Shown: positions 59,404-61,387 of the stretch, in pieces
Layout of the letters: every line of letters starts with the position of its first letter
Numbering within the stretch: the first letter of the stretch is position 1
Assembly (NCBI RefSeq): GCF_016862215.1
Contig: NZ_BOMN01000066.1
Coordinates: 1-61,387 of the forward strand
Direction of reading: 5' to 3'
Source: Winogradskya humida
GTDB taxonomy: Bacteria > Actinomycetota > Actinomycetes > Mycobacteriales > Micromonosporaceae
Length of the DNA: 61,387 nt
The notes under the pieces: generated by a model
What the model saw: only the letters and a program-made list of their open reading frames with translations
Database searches by the model: none
What the model was told of the DNA's origin: nothing
Translations under genes and position numbers: made by a program

Positions 59404-59889
59404 GTGCGCAAGACAAGCCAGCTCATCGCACGGCTGATCGCCCTGCCGCTCGCTGCGGCGGTGATGCTGATCGGCGCCGAGGCTGTCATCGCATCCCCGG
59501 CTTCCGCCGCTGCCGCCGTCGGCGGCCTCGCGACGGCCACGGTGAAGGCGCCCGCCTACACCCTGCCGGCCGTGAAGATCCCCCGGAACTACGTCTACAA
59601 CCCTCGGCGGGGATCGCTGCACGACTACTGCACCCTATCCCCCAACCGCTGGCGGCCCCGGGGATACCGCGTCCTGGACCTGCGCGGCTCCTGCGCCGTG
59701 CACGACATGTGCTACGAGCGGAGGGGCCAGCGTAAGGCCTACTGCGACAACCAGTTCTACGACAACCTTAAGTTCGAGTGCGACCTGACCTACCTCAGGA
59801 TGGCCGTCCCGGCCCTGAACAAGCAGTGCCGGGGGGTCGCCAAGACGTACTACTCGGCGGTCAAGGCACACGGGCACGATCCGCGCTGA
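59404..59889 (+). CDS. Secreted phospholipase A2-like protein
   Basis: A 161-aa exported protein of the bacterial PLA2 superfamily. Signal peptide about 1-35 (basic start, long hydrophobic core, ASAA). The catalytic signature is GSCAVHDMCYE (His-Asp pair, about 98-108), followed by CDNQFYDNLKFECD with the second conserved Asp. Cys positions allow two disulfides. The GTG at 59404 follows AAGGAG. Would release fatty acids from phospholipids outside the cell. Confidence 0.85.
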   Translation: MRKTSQLIARLIALPLAAAVMLIGAEAVIASPASAAAAVGGLATATVKAPAYTLPAVKIPRNYVYNPRRGSLHDYCTLSPNRWRPRGYRVLDLRGSCAVHDMCYERRGQRKAYCDNQFYDNLKFECDLTYLRMAVPALNKQCRGVAKTYYSAVKAHGHDPR

Positions 59890-59895
59890 TCTCGT

Positions 59896-59940
59896 CTCAC
59901 CGGCGCCCCGTCCCCTGTTCGGGCGGGGCGCCGGTGTGAG
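59896..59940. terminator. Bidirectional terminator hairpin
   Basis: CCGGCGCCCCG (59900-59910) pairs with CGGGGCGCCGG (59924-59934), extended by partly matched CTCA/TGAG ends. It lies between the convergent PLA2-like and PLC-like genes. Confidence 0.8.
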
Positions 59941-59946
59941 CCCCGG

Positions 59947-61380
59947 TCAGAGCGGATGGCAGTCGTCGGACTCGCCGGGGCGTACGTCGTAGCAGCCGTA
60001 CTGCAAGCCGTCGGCGGACTGGTCCGGGCCGGCGGCGGCGAAATGGACCAGCGACACCCAGCCCCACTCGCCGTTGTCCGCCTGGGTGTAGGCCCACCAG
60101 AAATTGGTGGATGAGTCGCGGGCGTCCGGCTCTCCGGGCTGCTGGCCAAGGAACCAGTGGGCGCCGGCCTTGGCCAGGGACCCGACGCGCGAGGACTTGG
60201 GGTCGGGGCGGCTCATGACCGGTACGTCCGCGGAGGCGAGCGTGCAGTACTGGCCATAGAGCTGCTTCGTGGCGATCCAGGACGGGACCGCGCAGTTGCC
60301 GCCGCCGCCACCGTGCGCGTTGTCCGTGAGCCAGCCGCCCAGCTGGGGCAATTGGCTGCTGCTGAGATAGTCGACGCCGGCGTACAGCGCGTCGGTCCAC
60401 ACGTCGCCGCCCGCGCAGTCGAGCAGGTGGCCCGTGCGTACGTGATGGCCGGTGGTCTGTGCTTTGACGATGTCGTCCCAGTGCGCTTGCTGGACCGAGG
60501 ACGCGCAGCCTCCGTCGGCGGGGTCCTGGAAGCTGATCACCGGGACGAGATCGGCGCTGTACAGGTCGCGGTCGACGTCGAAACGGCCGTCCAGGAATGC
60601 GTACGTGTCGGTCTGTCGCGCAAGCAGGTCGCGAACCGATTCGTCGTCGTCGGCGCCGGCCGGCAGCTGGTCGTCGTTGTGGCTGCCGGTCAGGACGATC
60701 TGCACCGGTCCCCACCGCCGGCCGGCCGCCACGTCGACGTGATAGAGCATGCCGCGGTACGGGATCAGCGCGTTCATCAGCTCTTTCGCCACCACCAGCG
60801 GATTGTTCGGGTCCGCGGCCGCCGCGGCCGGGTCCGCGGGCAGCGTGCAGGCTCCCGCCGCCTCGACGCACTTGATCTCGACGAAGAGCAGGACCGGCTG
60901 GTTGTATCCGGGGTAGACCCGGCCGCCGTTGGCGCTGACCCGGGTGTTCAGTCCGCGCAGGTACGTCGACGCGAACGTCTTCGGGGTGATCCGGATGCCG
61001 CGATGGTCCTCGCAGACATCGCCACGGAGCTGGTGGCAGAGCACCAGGTTTCCGGCGCGCAGGAAGACGTCGGCCTCGAAGCTGGTGAACTTGTGGTCGA
61101 GGGCGTCCTGCAACGGTCGCGCGTTGAGGTAGTCGTTGCCGGCATGGCCGTGTTCCAGAGGGCCTGTCGCGGTCACGGGATTCACGATCGGCATCGCCGC
61201 GGGTGGCCGCTCGCCCGGCTTCTGGCCGCGCAGGTCCAGGAGCGCCGCGAGGGCGACGACCAGCAGTACGCCGAGGGCGCCGGCGATCACCACCCGCCGC
61301 CGCTCGGGCCGACGGGTGGTGAAGTAGGCGTCGATGACCTCCGGCTGCTGGACGGGCCGGGCGGCGGGCGGGGCGGGCAC
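59947..61380 (-). CDS. Membrane-anchored PLC/GDPD-like protein with SH3-like C-terminus
   Basis: At least 477 aa. Residues about 28-48 are a membrane helix after a basic RRPERRR, so the rest is outside. Residues about 73-335 resemble the PLC-like/GDPD TIM barrel (EHGHAGNDYLNARPLQDAL, FTSFEADVFLRAGNLVLCH, LLFVEIKC). Residues about 385-455 have a bacterial SH3-like pattern (VPVMSRPDPKSSRVGSL, NFWWAYTQADNGEWGWVSLVHF). The GTG at 61380 is seven bases from the window end, so the true start may lie outside. Confidence 0.75.
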   Translation of the reverse strand: MPAPPAARPVQQPEVIDAYFTTRRPERRRVVIAGALGVLLVVALAALLDLRGQKPGERPPAAMPIVNPVTATGPLEHGHAGNDYLNARPLQDALDHKFTSFEADVFLRAGNLVLCHQLRGDVCEDHRGIRITPKTFASTYLRGLNTRVSANGGRVYPGYNQPVLLFVEIKCVEAAGACTLPADPAAAAADPNNPLVVAKELMNALIPYRGMLYHVDVAAGRRWGPVQIVLTGSHNDDQLPAGADDDESVRDLLARQTDTYAFLDGRFDVDRDLYSADLVPVISFQDPADGGCASSVQQAHWDDIVKAQTTGHHVRTGHLLDCAGGDVWTDALYAGVDYLSSSQLPQLGGWLTDNAHGGGGGNCAVPSWIATKQLYGQYCTLASADVPVMSRPDPKSSRVGSLAKAGAHWFLGQQPGEPDARDSSTNFWWAYTQADNGEWGWVSLVHFAAAGPDQSADGLQYGCYDVRPGESDDCHPL

Positions 61381-61387
61381 GCGGCGT

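Overview
This is a high-GC actinobacterial window. Gene content (aerobic cobalamin genes including cobF, paired DUF6230/DUF6114 genes, a pSAM2-type integrative element, many GTG starts) fits Micromonosporaceae, for example an Actinoplanes-like organism. The genus is an inference from gene families, not from a search.

Left chromosomal part (1-22000). This holds an aerobic B12 corrin-ring set: cobF; a divergent cobN (behind a cobalamin riboswitch) and cobG-cobH-cobIJ pair; and a cobL-cobM-cobK operon. Between and after these lie small or secreted proteins, a PI-PLC-type phospholipase, and a flavin electron-transfer trio (ferric-reductase-like membrane protein, FMN-binding exported protein, ApbE flavinyltransferase). 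An Eis-like acetyltransferase and a tRNA-Gly/Cys/Val cluster close the part. Several of these genes carry in-frame minisatellite-like repeats.

Mobile part 1 (22005-39149). An actinomycete integrative and conjugative element (AICE) sits in the 3' end of tRNA-Val. Its minus-strand block runs membrane proteins, FtsK-type transfer ATPase, small zinc-binding proteins, Spd-like protein, HUH replication initiator, Xis and Int, and most genes from the 149-aa protein onward overlap by 1-4 bases. A control region has a Pra/SCO3933-like activator, a divergent HTH regulator with a palindrome on its promoter, a Pif-like NUDIX protein and an HD protein. Cargo is a putative toxin-antitoxin-SecB chaperone module and a four-gene set with two WXG100/ESX-like proteins.

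Mobile part 2 (39098-58696). The tRNA-Val 3' sequence occurs two more times, at 39098-39149 and 58655-58696, in the same orientation. The 19.5 kb between them has no integrase and looks like a cis-mobilisable passenger next to the AICE. It carries a multi-gene restriction-like defence system: Vsr nuclease, two MutL/MORC-like GHKL ATPases, a cytosine methyltransferase fused to a MIG/EndoIII-like glycosylase domain, a Z1 ATPase, a PD-(D/E)XK protein, an AIPR protein, and a 921-aa protein with RNA polymerase alpha-CTD-like, sigma-4-like and winged-helix segments. Two unknown genes, a DUF3883-type protein, a secreted protein and decayed fragments follow.

Right flank (58697-61387). Chromosome resumes with a secreted phospholipase A2-like protein and, convergent to it, a membrane-anchored PLC-like protein that reaches the window edge.
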